From: Schistosoma mansoni
Taxonomy: Eukaryota > Platyhelminthes > Trematoda > Strigeidida > Schistosomatidae
Length of the DNA: 64,000 nt
Direction: 5' to 3'
Assembly: GCF_000237925.1 (NCBI RefSeq)
Contig: NW_017385988.1
Span: forward strand, 1,922,001-1,986,000
A program made the position numbers and the translations under genes. Within the stretch, counting starts at the first letter, position 1, and every line of letters starts with the position of its first letter. A model generated the notes under the pieces. That model saw only the letters and a program-made list of their open reading frames with translations. It was not told the origin of the DNA and searched no databases. Shown here in pieces: positions 11,801-24,169 of this stretch.

Positions 11801-14800
11801 TGTGTTAAACACAGCCTTAGAGGATATGATTATTGTCGCTTCTAGTCGTCCACACAAAGTGTGAGTAGACAAGTTGTACTTAAATATCTCCTGTTTGGAT
11901 GTATTCAAAAATATATATTTAAAATATATCCACATATACTACCCTTCCATTTAAAATAAGTAGTTTGACAATTCGTCTGATGGTCTATGAGCCATATTTC
12001 TTTTACCTCTTCACATTTCAAAGTTAGTTTAATTTGCGATGTCAGCAGGCTGTAAATGTTAACAGGCTTCCAAAATATATTTCAGCATAAAATTTTTAAC
12101 GGTTCTGTAAATGCCATTAAGATACTTTAAACTTCAAGGACGTCAGCAATTTTATTAATTGAACTGAACTTATTATATAGTTAGGAAATCTGAGCGAAAC
12201 GAATATTTTTGAGAACATAAGTTTTAAAAAATTATAATCTTGTTCACTGTCATCTATCTTTAAAGTATAAGGATTAGATAATAGAATGGAGACAGCATTT
12301 ATAGAATACGATGGACTTATTATTATTCCACTTACCAATTATCAACAGTAATGAGTTATGGATATCTTGATTTTTAATTATATTCCTGGAGTCACTTAAT
12401 GACTCGAACCATATTCTTATACGGATATAGCTCTCTTCAGAAAGCATTCAACTTATTTTGATATCACCATATCGATATGAGTGTTCCAATACTAGTTAAT
12501 GCTAATTTAATCACTTTGGTTAGACAAAATTCCAAGAAAATTACTCATAGTATTTTTAGCTTGGGAGTTTTGTCCCCATTGAGAAAAAACACAAATCGTG
12601 ACAGAACTGAAAAAAAGTGGAGTTCAATTTGAAAAGATGGATCTTGATTTATTATTATTATCGCTTCACTTTAGAAAGTAATAAAAGATGCTTAATTTAC
12701 TATAATAAGTGGCATTTGCGTATGATAAAATTGATCAAATCGCTATATATATATATGTATATATAGTTGCAAAATCACTAGTCACCGTATTGTATAAAGT
12801 TTGTTTGTGTTTTATATTTATGGTTTTTGTCTTTGAACTGGCTGATGATAGAATAAGCTTGTCAAATTGACTTCTCATAGATTGTATAAATTATTAAGAT
12901 AATTAACTTTACTTTTATTGTAACTTTCCACGATTAAATAGATGAGCATATTAAGCGTAGTCTGACCATCCTTTTTTTTAAATTAACGTAGTGGTGAAAC
13001 AGTAATATAGTAATGTGACAAGCTTGGTTTAAACGTTAATTTGGTAATATTTATATTCAATAGGTAAGTTTCAGAAAACATAAGAATAGATTTTTATCTC
13101 CATTGGCGCTTCACAAATTATTCTTCTGAGATGTGCCGATTTCTGATGAGTGTTTAACATAACTGACATAATTAATCGGTGTAATAATAACTATGAACTA
13201 CAGTGTGTCTTATACTTCATGATTCTTTTATCATACATATAAAATAAATCTGTGAATTTGCAGATTTCTAATTCCTTTTTTTCCGCATTTCATGCATGGG
13301 TGGAATAATTCTGAAAGTTTCCCATAAATTATTCACAAAAATTGCGACCAAATAAGTTTCTTAGAAGAAAGTCTGAAAATTTAAACAAAGAGATTCTACT
13401 ACTCTTAGTAGTTGGGAACATTTATGTTAACTTAGGAAATATTACTCGATAATTGTTTACCACATCTGAAATGTTCTGTAAAAGTGTTCTATTTTAAAAG
13501 AAAGCTTTTTAACCGTTTCTTATAGGAAGATAATTGTCGGGAGATAAGTACCATGAAAATAATAATAATAATAATCATGTGGACCCATATTGTAAAGTAA
13601 AAAATTATGAGTGATCAAGTTTGAAATACTGAAATTATGTCTGGATATTTTAATTTTAAATGAAGGTTTAATTGAAAAAAATCTTCCGATTAAGACTAAC
13701 TTTAAATTCCATAAAATACCTGTTACATGATTATATTTTTAACCAACTCTTGATTTTCCTAAGTAAAAATAGAAGCGGGAATTAAATAGTGAACGAATGT
13801 TGAGTGTATGTAATACATGAATTTATTTTATCTTTGTTTCACGGACTTCAACTTAAATCTATTTAAGAAATTAAATAACTCTCATTTCTTACTTCGCAGA
13901 TTAATACACAAAATAATTATGGCTTACAGAGCGATCGTTGGTTATTCTATGCTGTCTCAATAGATACAGAGGGTGCAGAACTTTAGAAACAAAGATATAA
14001 CCCATGAAAATATGGTGGAGATTTGTAGCTCAGGTGAGTGGGTAAAATTAAGTAAGGAAAAATTACCTTAATATTTAGTGTAGGGTCAATGTAGTACCGC
14101 TAAATAAAGACTAATATGTATTTTTCTTTCAAAACAAGTATAAATCCTGAAAAAATTTGTTTATAATATTGTAAAAAAGATATGTCTACAAATCCTACCG
14201 GAGTTTGTTTAACAGCATTATTGATGATAATAACAAACTTATCAATTCGAAATCTATAAATAAACCGAAGAAGAATCGATTGGGGAGGGGTTTAATCGAC
14301 GCATCAAGAAAAAGTGAAGTTGCTAAAAAAGCAGCAAGTTAAACGCAAAATCGAGGTGGGACTATAATCTATGGACGATCTTTGAGTGACGCCAAAGTGA
14401 CCTTGAGACAACTCACCTGTGTACCAGGATCAAAAGAGGGTTGTAAATTAATATGAGGAAATAGGACTAGGAATTAAAGTTATAATCCAATGTCATGAAT
14501 CAAAATAACGGTTTTCATCACAAACTGATATGTTATAATGCCAAAGTACTATTTATTTATATGGCTAAATGAGTTCCTCGCCAACATTCAAGACTTGCTG
14601 TCCTTAGTTTCAGTGGTTCGTCCATAAATTATAGTCTCGCTTATGACGCACTAAATCCAGTTCGTTTGATGGTTAGTGACTCTAAAAGCAGAAGTAATAT
14701 TTTTTATTTTGATTATTATAAAAACGGTTGAGATAGAATGCTGTACGTCTATCTCAACTAAATGACGAGTTTTACGCTAATTTCTTCATTCGTGTGTTGT

Positions 14801-16690
14801 AGAAATGATTTACAGTGTATATTTACTGAAGTTGATCTGGATTTTATTCACTCGAACAGAAGCAACGCGCCTTGTTTAATTATTAGACTTAATCCACATC
14901 TTGATGATATAGATATTATAACACTTAAACGTTTTTAGATTTATACCATTATGACAAAAACTCAGGGACAAGTGGATCAGAACAAGAAGTTGGTAAGATT
15001 ACATTTTACATTCTTTGAATTGCAAATCAAGGATACCGATTATCAGTGTGAATTTAATTATCAAATATATTTATAACTCAAGTTGACTGCTAATAATTTC
15101 CAGACTTTTCGAAAAAACCCAAGTTATTTAGGATATTAACCATATGGAGGTCTGCTCATACTAATAACTACTCACTTTAGAACGGACTTTTAAATAGAAT
15201 AACGCCCAGTTTCCCCGAGTTTTCGAACCAAAAATCTCTAGTCTATAAATTTATGAATATCTTTGTCCAAACTGCTCTAGGAAGTTTTCTGACTGAAGGT
15301 TGGTTGGTATGAAATTACATCATAGGTCATCACACTAGTTATCCTTAAACACTTTATATCCAGATAAAATATAACTTTATTGTACCACTTACTCGCTGAT
15401 TAGTACTCATAAGATTGTGTTTACTCACAAAGCAAGAGTGTTATACAGTCTTACCTGTAGATATTAATATATGTCGATTTTATCCCAAAAGCTGATTCCA
15501 TAGCTAGAAATTATAAGTGATTTAATATAAGGAAAGTTGACAATATATAGCACTTCCGCTTGCACACTAGTCTCCACCAAATCTTCACTATTATCTGTCT
15601 GATCTATTTATTTTCGATGCTTTGTACGACAAATTTTCTTCGTCTTTACAACGATTACACAATCTCAAATTGTTTGGATAATGTAATTTCATAAGGAATT
15701 TTTAGATTTGACTTCTAATAGCGTTTTACACCAGTTATCCACCTATGGTGTTCTTGATTTACAGAACATGCATTTCGGAACTCTTAACTTCTACGCTGTT
15801 CTTTTCAAAGAAAATCTATCTAGATCTAGCTTTTCAGAAAGTAAGATAATTGCTTCAAATGTTGTAATACTTTCACAATCACAGGTCATCTACCAATATA
15901 TAGTTTGTGTCAGAATTCCTCCTAACTATTTTACAGCACACTTTTAAGTGTCACCCCTAAAAATTATTTGTCTAACTTAAGATGTAAATTCCACGTAAAT
16001 TCTGTTAATGGATTTCCATGTCTGGCTGGTATGCGAATGATAAATGTAGTTATTTTCAGAGTATTCAACTTTTTCTCTAAACAGAATTAATTCCAGATCA
16101 TGTTTAGTTAAACTATAATCATTTGGTCAGCTTTTCGATCACTTTGATCTATCCTTCCCAGATGTGAGAATCAACTTGTCAACTAATAATATGCTGGATT
16201 CCTCAAGTAATTAACAATTAGCTTGGTTCATATTACAAGTTGAAAATATAGATTGTACATGATAGTGTCCAATTTCAAAATCAAACAATAGTTAGCTCGT
16301 AATTGGTTAAATTGAAAAATGTTGCCGAATCAACTAGAATAAGCCGGTGTTTGGTAAAACTAAGCGTGGTCCACGTAAATTACAGTGTTGAAATGGAAAG
16401 GACAAAAATACTGAAATGACCAATCAGATTTGAGATAATTGGTTTGAATTCACTATAAAACTACTGAGAGAGATAACCTTTGTGGTTGTTCCTATTCTGC
16501 ATCAGGTGATAGTAACTAAAAGTAAGTAAGGATATTCAGTTAAATATTTTTGCTTTATCTGTTTGAAGTTCTTCTTAACACCAGAATAATTACCCTAAAT
16601 AACGCATAAATTGATGGCACATAAATTGAGAGAAACAGTCAAACGTATTGAATCGAAATAAGCAGTTTTGCATATTGAAACGTTTTAGAT
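8830..16690. other. Long AT-rich stretch with no supported gene
   Basis: I read this interval on both strands and found only short ORFs without splice context, plus minor low-complexity runs: TA at about 12745-12766 and an ATA/AAT run near 13558-13575. It may contain introns or decayed repeats below what I can recognise by eye. Confidence 0.5.
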
Positions 16691-16693
16691 GAA

Positions 16694-16866
16694 GACATTC
16701 TCGCTGACGGTATAAAGCTGAAAGTCAGCCTAGATCAATAATCTCGGTATAAAAACCTAAACATTGTTGTTGCTAAAATTAACAAAGTCATTCAATAACA
16801 ATTCCTAAAAAATAATATGTGTAACATGATTTGGTTCATGAAGTGTGTTTTTAAAATCTCATTTAT
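16694..16866 (+). repeat. Long direct repeat, left copy
   Basis: This 173-base segment begins GACATTCTCGCTGACGG and recurs at 17135-17307 with about four substitutions. Together the copies flank a 268-base RTE LINE scrap. Confidence 0.9.
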
Positions 16867-17134
16867 CATGTTTGCAGTTACTTCTAAGTCTGGCTTCAGT
16901 GATCAAGCTGTTACATCGTCTGGTCCTTCTGCTTTCGCACTCTTGATCTGTCTAATGACCATCCTGATTTCTTCAATCGTTAGTGGAGTGACAGCTATAG
17001 GAATGTCTGTGTGTGCTTCTTCGATGACGGGTTAGTACAATGGAGCTGACCTATTTAAGAGTTCCTCAAAATGTACCACTCATCCGCTCCTCTGTTCTTG
17101 AATATCAATGATTCGCCTGCTCCTCTTTATCCTT
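16867..17134 (-). mobile_element. RTE-clade LINE fragment (linker before the RT domain)
   Basis: The minus strand encodes, in shifting frames, the region just before the RT fingers of RTE elements. The order is an I-x-V-T-P-L-T-I-E-E-I-like string, an IRQIKSAK/ESRRTRR-like string (normally IRQIKSGKAAGPD), and an EEQ...ANH-like upstream segment. The opposite strand gives an apparent 72-residue ORF (16817-17035), which is a shadow. The fragment is truncated at both ends, with no 3' tail, and sits exactly between the two 173-base direct repeats. Confidence 0.72.
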
Positions 17135-17307
17135 GACATTTTCGCTGACGGTATAAAGCTGAAAGTCAGCCTAGATCAATAATCTCGGTATAAAAACCTG
17201 AACATTGTTGTTGCTAAAATTAACAAAGTCATTCAATAACAATTCCTAAAAAATAATATGTGTAACATGATTTGGTTCATGAAGTGTGCTTTTAAAATGT
17301 CATTTAT
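17135..17307 (+). repeat. Long direct repeat, right copy
   Basis: Same sequence as 16694-16866 with about four differences. The similarity stops just after CATTTAT in both copies. Confidence 0.9.
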
Positions 17308-17319
17308 TATAAGTTTTAG

Positions 17320-18885
17320 TATTCAAGAAATATTACCCTTTAATATTTGTATTTTTCTATTGATTTTACATTTTACACTCAGAATTCTAGGTAGTATGTG
17401 GAAAAAGTGAGATTATGTTTTTGAGGTTAAAAGAATCGAATAGTCTCCTTTGCCAAACGACTATTCTGTAATAATCAATTGTAATAAATAAATCTTTAGG
17501 TAGTGAGGTAGTTAAACGATAATTCCGTATGCAAGTTGAATTTACCATTCAATTTATTTTATGTTCGTGCTCCTATTAGTCACATACTCTGTCAGTCTCA
17601 ACCTCATGAAAGATAAAATTTGGTTTCATCCGGTTTTAAATCCCACAATAAATATATATTTTAGTTGAATAATGTGACTACGTATACTATAGACAAATGA
17701 AGTCAAAATCCGATTTATAAAAGTGCTAACTAGAAGAAAAATATTCTGTTTGTTTCTCTTATAATATATCATACAGTATACTGGCAAATGATGAAACTAT
17801 GATTACGAGTACCATAAAATAGCTATTAAAATGGATCTAAGAAATACTTGAATCAAAAAGTATGGAGGAAAATATTTGTAGTTGTTTATTTGGTTAAGTT
17901 TTGATAAACATCTAACGTACTGAAAATGAATATTTTTGTCAATATCCCATGTTTAAGTTTTGATCTGGTGAGCTACAGTATATTAAGTCATAATTATTAA
18001 TTGTTTTTATGTAATGCAACTCTTGAAATCAGTCCTCTCAACTTACTTTCTACTTAAGATGTTGAACAAAATTCATCATTTCAAATCATAGAATCAATTG
18101 AATTATGTTTGACTTGTTCAAACTTACTAATGGGTTAATTGTGAATGCGAGCAAAAAAAGACAAAAACAATATCCTACAATGACGAACAAGCAAAGTTTT
18201 ATTATAACTTATTAGTTTGACATAAATAGTTTGTTTCGGTAAATAAGCATACCTTATTACTCTCGATATTATTTTGGGCAGTATGAAGATTTAATCGTAA
18301 AATATTATTACATCCTCTGTTCCATAGACGTATGTAAATAAATGTAAACATTAGGGTCTATTTATTTACACCTCCTTATTGTGATTCTAATTGGTGCTTT
18401 TTTAGTAAATTCCGTTTTTTATCGAATGGTACAAACGTCTAAAAAATCCTCTACTTTAAATCATTTATACTATGAACTCTAACTAATAACTGTAGCACCC
18501 ATCTAGAAAAATGGTGATTTTTCACATTTTCCCTATTTAATGCATATATCTGCCATAGTGTATTACTGGTAAACTCTTACTTCACTGAACTACTCAAATA
18601 AATGGAAATGAGCATGTTAAGTTGTTAATGGAAGGAGACTTTACTCAGTTTTAATAAGTTATGTTTGACTTATGAGCATCTTGTCTCAAGTTAATCATCA
18701 AAGTGAACAATGTAGAACACCAAATGACCCCAATTCTCGTTCATAACTGATACTATTACCGTTTTAGGAATGGTGTATGACAACTAAATTACGTCCCATT
18801 GTATCCTAAATTCTTTTCCGTTTTGTGAGAGTCAATTTTTTAAAAAGTAACATTCCGCTCATTTGTTTACAAATTATAATCAATA
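17320..18885. other. AT-rich intergenic DNA upstream of the peptide gene
   Basis: No supported coding region or repeat was seen. Confidence 0.5.
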
Positions 18886-18891
18886 TTTTTT

Positions 18892-19042
18892 AAAGCAATT
18901 AATCCCTTTGATAAATTTCGATAGTGTAATAAGAAGACGAAGATCATCAGAACTATGTGATGATATATTAGCCCAAAACATTTCGAACAATCTGATCACA
19001 CATATACTTGTTAAGAACATTTATATATAAAAATAAGTATCT
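18892..19042 (+). repeat. PLE-associated terminal repeat fragment
   Basis: This segment of about 150 bases (containing AAGAAGACGAAGAT and CATTTCGAACAATCTGAT) recurs at 55709-55850 in the same orientation. There it lies next to a GIY-YIG coding fragment of a Penelope-like element. The identity is high but not perfect. It ends about 95 bases before the start codon of the peptide gene. Confidence 0.7.
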
Positions 19043-19135
19043 TTTTTCGTGAAAACGAACTTTTTAATTCATCATGAAATCTATGAGTACTCATTTGCTT
19101 AATCTTTTTAGAAATAAAATAATTTCCGTCCCATA

Positions 19136-19354
19136 ATGGTGAGGCTGCCAGTTCTCTTTACATTAATCTGTCTAATTTTCATGGGAATAGTTCAGTCACG
19201 CAATCATAATGATGACGATTTACTGGTCGAGGATTTATCAGCTCTTTACGAACCTATGGCAGTGAAGAGGAATATTTACAATAGAATAAGCCATCGTAAA
19301 TTTAATAAACGAGTTTTGAAAAGAGGTCCAGAAACACTTTGGGAACTGGACTAA
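19136..19354 (+). CDS. Secreted peptide precursor, neuropeptide/prohormone candidate
   Basis: A 72-residue ORF with the layout of a peptide prohormone. Residues 1-21 (MVRLPVLFTLICLIFMGIVQS) form a signal peptide. An acidic spacer (DDDLLVED) follows, then dibasic sites at KR 44-45, RK 54-55, KR 58-59 and KR 62-63. Processing at these would release NIYNRISH(RKFN), VL and a C-terminal GPETLWELD. No mature piece ends in glycine before a dibasic site, so none would be C-terminally amidated, unlike many flatworm neuropeptides. A possible splice acceptor (CTTTTTAG, cis or trans) lies about 25 bases before the ATG. Two AATAAA signals (19480 and 19489) follow the stop. I do not recognise the family. 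The coding call rests on the signal peptide, the dibasic spacing and the polyadenylation context. Confidence 0.65.
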   Translation: MVRLPVLFTLICLIFMGIVQSRNHNDDDLLVEDLSALYEPMAVKRNIYNRISHRKFNKRVLKRGPETLWELD

Positions 19355-19479
19355 CGATCTATGGTCGAAAAAGATCAAATGAACTTATGTACATTTGTGT
19401 ATGACATTTTTGTCTGTGATACACTGAAACAATTTTACGTTGACAGGAACTAATTTTTTGATTTGCGATTTTGCAGTAC

Positions 19480-19494
19480 AATAAAAGCAATAAA
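19480..19494 (+). terminator. Tandem AATAAA polyadenylation signals of the peptide gene
   Basis: AATAAA occurs at 19480-19485 and 19489-19494, about 130 bases after the stop codon, which suits a short 3' UTR. Confidence 0.6.
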
Positions 19495-19999
19495 TTATTA
19501 ATCGGATTTGAATTTTTTGATAGAGAATACCAATCTAGAAATTAGAAAACGAAACAAGGTACTTTCTATAGATCCTTGATATATACGCCAAATTATTTGA
19601 TTATGATATTTTACAACAGTTTTCATAAAAGTGAGAAATGTTCTTTGTTTGGTTCTAAAAAAGTAGTTCGGTCAAGATGTTAGCCTAATGATTCCAAGAC
19701 ACTGAGACTATATTATTTTATAATATAAACAAGACACTTTTAGTGTATGCAACTAGGGTACTTTCATTATGGTAAATAAACAACTACCCTATGGTGTTAA
19801 CAGTTTTTATTATTAGTAGGTTTCTGTACTTGAAATAAGAAAATTCTCACTGTTGCATAAATCTTTGGAAATCAGTTAAAAATGTTCATTTTGGACTGAT
19901 CAATTGATGATACTTTATCAATACCTCCCTGATCAAATTTAAAATTTAAAGGTATTTAACATCATTTCTTTCTCGAGTGAAAATTATACTTCAAAAACT

Positions 20000-20360
20000 G
20001 TAGTGACCTGCTATACTCGACGAGAACACGATTGAAGCAATGGAAACAATTATTATTATAACCAACTGTACCAGTGATTGTTTCACCGTACTCGTTGTTG
20101 TTTAACTGTATCAAAAATCACTTTTCGTTCGGTCGTCCGCCTTGTTTGGTTCAAACTTTCTTACTCTCTGCCCTTATTGCCTGTACTCGTTGGCACGTCT
20201 CGGTATTCTTTCGATACCACGAGATCGCCAATAAATATACTCTATCTGAACCAGTTACAGTCTTCTGGTTTGCGAATTATCAAAGGGACTAAGTCGTTTT
20301 TGGGCGCGTAATCTTATTGTAGTGGTGATCATAGTCAAACGCGACTCGACACCATCTACA
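20000..20360. mobile_element. Solo LTR of an LTR retrotransposon (probably Gypsy)
   Basis: The segment begins TGTAG and ends CTACA, which are the usual TG...CA ends with a 5-base inverted match. It is flanked on both sides by AAAC (19996-19999 and 20361-20364), a 4-base target-site duplication. It is about 361 bases long, richer in GC than its flanks, and has no long ORF. An LTR-LTR recombination remnant explains all of this. The short ORFs inside are incidental. Confidence 0.68.
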
Positions 20361-20604
20361 AAACTAACCAGAAATATTAATACTTCTATACAAGTATTCA
20401 TCTGAGTGATTCAGTTACAAATAAATTTATATATTATAATTTTCTTCGGTGACTCTCTCTTGAACTTCACTATGCGTTTATGTTATCTCCTAAATACCAA
20501 GTTGATTACATTTTTATTACAGTATTGAATATTGTTCCTATCAAATATTTTTCTAATATAAATAAAATTAGATAGATAAAACGGTCTACATAGAAACTTA
20601 CTTA

Positions 20605-21220
20605 CTTACGCCTGTTATCCCTAGTGGAGCAGCATAGGCTGCCCACTAGCATTCGCAATCGAACTAAGTCCTGAGCAATGCTTTCTAGATGTTTCCGATT
20701 ACTAGTGATCTTTTTAAGGTCTGCTTACTTTTCCCGACGCAATGTGTTCCTTCGTCTTCTTCTTTTTCTTTTTCCTTCAAAATTCCAAGTTAGAGCTTGC
20801 CTCGAGATTCANNNNNNNNNNNNNNNNNNNNNNNNNNNNNNNNNNNNNNNNNNNNNNNNNNNNNNNNNNNNNNNNNNNNNNNNNNNNNNNNNNNNNNNNN
20901 NNNNNNNNNNNNNNNNNNNNNNNNNNNNNNNNNNNNNNNNNNNNNNNNNNNNNNNNNNNNNNNNNNNNNNNNNNNNNNNNNNNNNNNNNNNNNNNNNNNN
21001 NNNNNNNNNNNTATGTTTCCCATCAATATGATCGAGTATTTCGCTGAGCATTTCCCAATGGTCGATTTCAGTCTCTTGTAAAACTTATTTTTGTCATCGT
21101 CATTGCTATCATTGGTGGATGCATAACATTGGGTAATATCCATTGTGATCTCCTCCCTCGTTGTTTTGAATGATGCTTTGATGATTCTTGATCCGTGAGA
21201 TTACCGCCGAGTAATTCTAT
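20605..21220 (-). mobile_element. RTE-clade LINE (SR2-like) interrupted by an assembly gap
   Basis: On the minus strand, the part right of the gap (21012-21220) encodes the endonuclease region (EEITMDITQCYASTNDSNDD, then ILMGN). It is identical to about 30950-31105 in inverted orientation. The part left of the gap encodes the RT C-terminus (an [17 protein letters not shown] string) and ends in a (TAAG)n tail at about 20602-20612, the short-repeat 3' end typical of RTE elements. Upstream of about 21168 the similarity to the other copy drops to family level. Frameshifts make it non-functional. Confidence 0.8.
20812..21011. other. Assembly gap, 200 N, inside an RTE LINE
   Basis: A 200-N placeholder. 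LINE sequence lies on both sides in the same orientation. Confidence 0.97.
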
Positions 21221-21239
21221 TTCCAACCACACCCTAGAT

Positions 21240-23454
21240 CAACATTTGATCGATGGATTTTTCATCTCAGATCTGCGTGCACGCACATTCTTTTCTTTTC
21301 ATTATTTCAATTCCCATCACACCGTATGACTTATAATCACACCCTTAAAATTCCATATTCAACACTTTAATATTACTAAACAATGCTTTCATTCATAGTT
21401 GATTTGTAATTTCTAATTAGTTCACTTTCTTGAAGAAGCTTAATAATAAACTGGGGCGAAATGTTGAACTTATTTAAAATCTCAATCTCTGAATGTTTTA
21501 AGAATATATTTCCCTCTAAATGCTCCTATGTTTCTTTCAAAACCTTTTTAACTTTTAAATTTCTCCGAACAGAATTCATTATCTAAAAACCTAAACTTAT
21601 AAACATAAAAAATTAATTAGTTTAGTCACTGTGGTAATTCTAGATATTCACTTTGAGAAATTTTGTTCAGCTAATAATACCTAAACTCTTTTATATAGTT
21701 CTATAGACCTCAGTACTTGCAATTAAGTAATTGTTTATACAAATAGCAAAGAAAAACACGCTTGTGAAGAGAAAAGTATAATGTTCATTGTTATACTCGT
21801 TTTGTGTTGTTTTTTATTTTTATGAAGAAAGGGCGATAAATTGCGGAACATTTTTCGTTGACAATGAGATGTACTTTATCTCATCAAATTATTTTTTCTT
21901 GTTGCTTATACTTGCAAACAACAGTTAAAATGATATAGTTTCACTAGCTAAACTATGGGGAAGTTTGCTTTTATTTTATCCAGAACTGATCGATTTTGTC
22001 TGTTGTTCTGAAACGTAACAGTTATTTCGATCATTAACTTAAAAGGCATTCGCAAATAAGAATAGTCACTAGAATAGATTTTCTTTTTGTACAGCTATAT
22101 GGGCCATTTCTAAAGTATGTGGAATTTATGACCAGTTTTTTTTTATTTTATTCGTAATTGGATTTCAAATTTAATTTCATTAAATTAATTTACTCGTCGT
22201 TATCGTAAACCTTTGACATACTTTCAACGTTTACCTGACAAAATAAGACTCAAGACAATAAGAATTGAATTTTCTATTCAAAGATAATGAATTTTTTGAT
22301 AAATTAGTTATCTATGTATTTATTTATGCACGTATTAGCATTTGAACGCATGTGTATTCTTTAGTGCAACTGAAATCTAGGATAACAGTTTGCCTTGAAA
22401 GGTAAAGTTTTCATGATGTTTTGCTGTTTCATGTTGAAGATCGGTTAGTTTAAAAACTATTTTGATTAGGAAGCACCTTCCTCAACCAACCTGTAAAAAA
22501 ATTATCCCCAGTACTAATGGTCACACGCAAATATTATTGATTAATAAAGTAATAACAGCATTCGAAGCAGAATAACACAGGTCCAATTATTCCAAAGATT
22601 CGCTTCAGCTAATACAAACATAATAACAATAATTATGATCAATGCAAACAAGCTAATTATTCATAATTCATATACGGAAATTTGTGATAAACACCGGCCT
22701 CGATAGTCATCTAAATTAATTAGAAGAAATTATTGTAGGTGTTACAGGAGGAACTGAAAGTATTTAGATGAATAATCAACGTTTTATTCAATACTGTGAA
22801 TTTCAACTCGTTTTGGTTACATTTGTCTTACTCAAATTTCGAATTAGCTTCTTTATAACTTTGACTTCGGAAATTTTCAGTTTCATACTGCCTTAGTTTA
22901 GTATTTGGAGAATTCTGCACCGGAAATCTAAAAATTGAAGATTTTTTGCATAATTGTTATAATTATTATAACAACAATATATTTGGGTTGATTACTTGTA
23001 ACGTATGAATAAACTTGGGTGCCTGAACTGTAATTTGGTTATCTTATTATTTGGGTCATAAGTTACGAGAAGATCAATCAACTGTGCTTCAATGAAGGAC
23101 TAAAGTGAATTTTGGATGTAACAGCAGGAGAGTCGAAAAGCAATTCATATCGCTGTTCATTTATAGGTTAGCTATATGAGTGTTTTAAGTTAACTAACTA
23201 GGAAAAGAACAGATGGTGACTTCTAAGAATAAACTAAATGCCGTGTTTTATACATTAGCAAATGCGTTATTGATTATTTGAGTATATCTTCAATAACAAC
23301 CATAAGTTCAGTAACCCTAATGGACAGTAATCAAATTAGTCTGTCATACTGAAGGTATTTTAACCTCAAAAATGTGGCTGTTGAATGATGAACCGTTAGT
23401 TGGATGTTATCAAGATCAAAGATGGCTATTCATCGACAGTATGGAATAGGCATA

Positions 23455-23455
<1 letters not shown>
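21240..23455. other. AT-rich intergenic DNA
   Basis: No supported gene. The segment at about 21420-21480 (CTTGAAGAAGCTTA ... GGGGCGAAATGTTG) is reminiscent of the terminal region of Penelope-like elements, but there is nothing alongside to confirm it. Confidence 0.4.
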
Positions 23456-23537
<82 letters not shown>

Positions 23538-23560
23538 TAGATATAGATATAGATATATTA
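23456..23560. repeat. Compound microsatellite (TA)n-(TAGA)n-(TATAGA)n
   Basis: A TA run (about 23456-23505) passes into tetranucleotide TAGA repeats and then hexanucleotide ATATAG units. A second TA-to-TAGA run is at 62176-62226. Confidence 0.95.
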
Positions 23561-23989
23561 GTTCTCTTTTAGTTTACTCTTCGAAATATAGTAAGTACCT
23601 GGTAACACTTAGCTTAATAGTATGTTAAAACAGCAACGCTTTATGGTCAGAAAGTTAGGATGAACCAGGCTGTCCAATCATTGGATTGTGTAGCTTTGAC
23701 GTAAGATAACTCGCTTAAAACCCAATATCATTTTAGTTAACTCTAGTTCATTAAAGCTATTAGCTGAACGGCATAAGTGATCCCTTTATATTATATTTGG
23801 TCTACATTTTGTAGAAGAAAAAGACAGGAAGTACTTAATATGCATGATTACTGAGTTACTTTTGCACTTGCTCTGAAAATATTTCATATCCGCCGTATTC
23901 GCTTCACTGTGGTATGCAAACCTACATAAATTTTTACTATTACGGTATAAAATTATAGAGATTGTTCATTTTTAAGTGAGATCATGGAA

Positions 23990-24165
23990 CGATCAATGTT
24001 AAGTCACCACTGAAAACCTGGAATCACCGAACGGCCGCTTCGTCCCAGTAGTGGACTCAGTGGTGCGAATACTAGGTCCGGTACACGGGAAAAGAACCCA
24101 CGTCGGGCGTGAGGCAGTTACTCATCAAAGATAATGGTAAGGAGTCACGCAATATCGTGGATTTT
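23990..24165 (-). repeat. Hammerhead SINE, decayed copy
   Basis: On the minus strand this has a B-box-like GTGGGTTCTTTTCCC, the hammerhead 3' half (GGGACGAAGCGGCCGTTC, with stem III CGGCCG kept) and the family tail CCAGGTTTTCAGTGGTG. The catalytic core has lost bases (CACTGAGTCC where CACTGCTGANGAGTCC is expected), so it cannot cleave. The stem I partners CACC and GGTG remain. Confidence 0.72.
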
Positions 24166-24169
24166 ACTA

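Noticed and set aside
16817-17035. 72-residue plus-strand ORF with a hydrophobic stretch
   Set aside because: It is the antisense shadow of the RTE LINE fragment plus the flanking direct repeat.
20074-20311. Two overlapping ORFs of 72 and 77 residues
   Set aside because: Both lie inside the solo LTR and have no coding character.
21420-21480. CTTGAAGAAGCTTA...GGGGCGAAATGTTG as a ribozyme or PLE end
   Set aside because: Only a loose resemblance. No core CUGANGA and no PLE coding sequence alongside.
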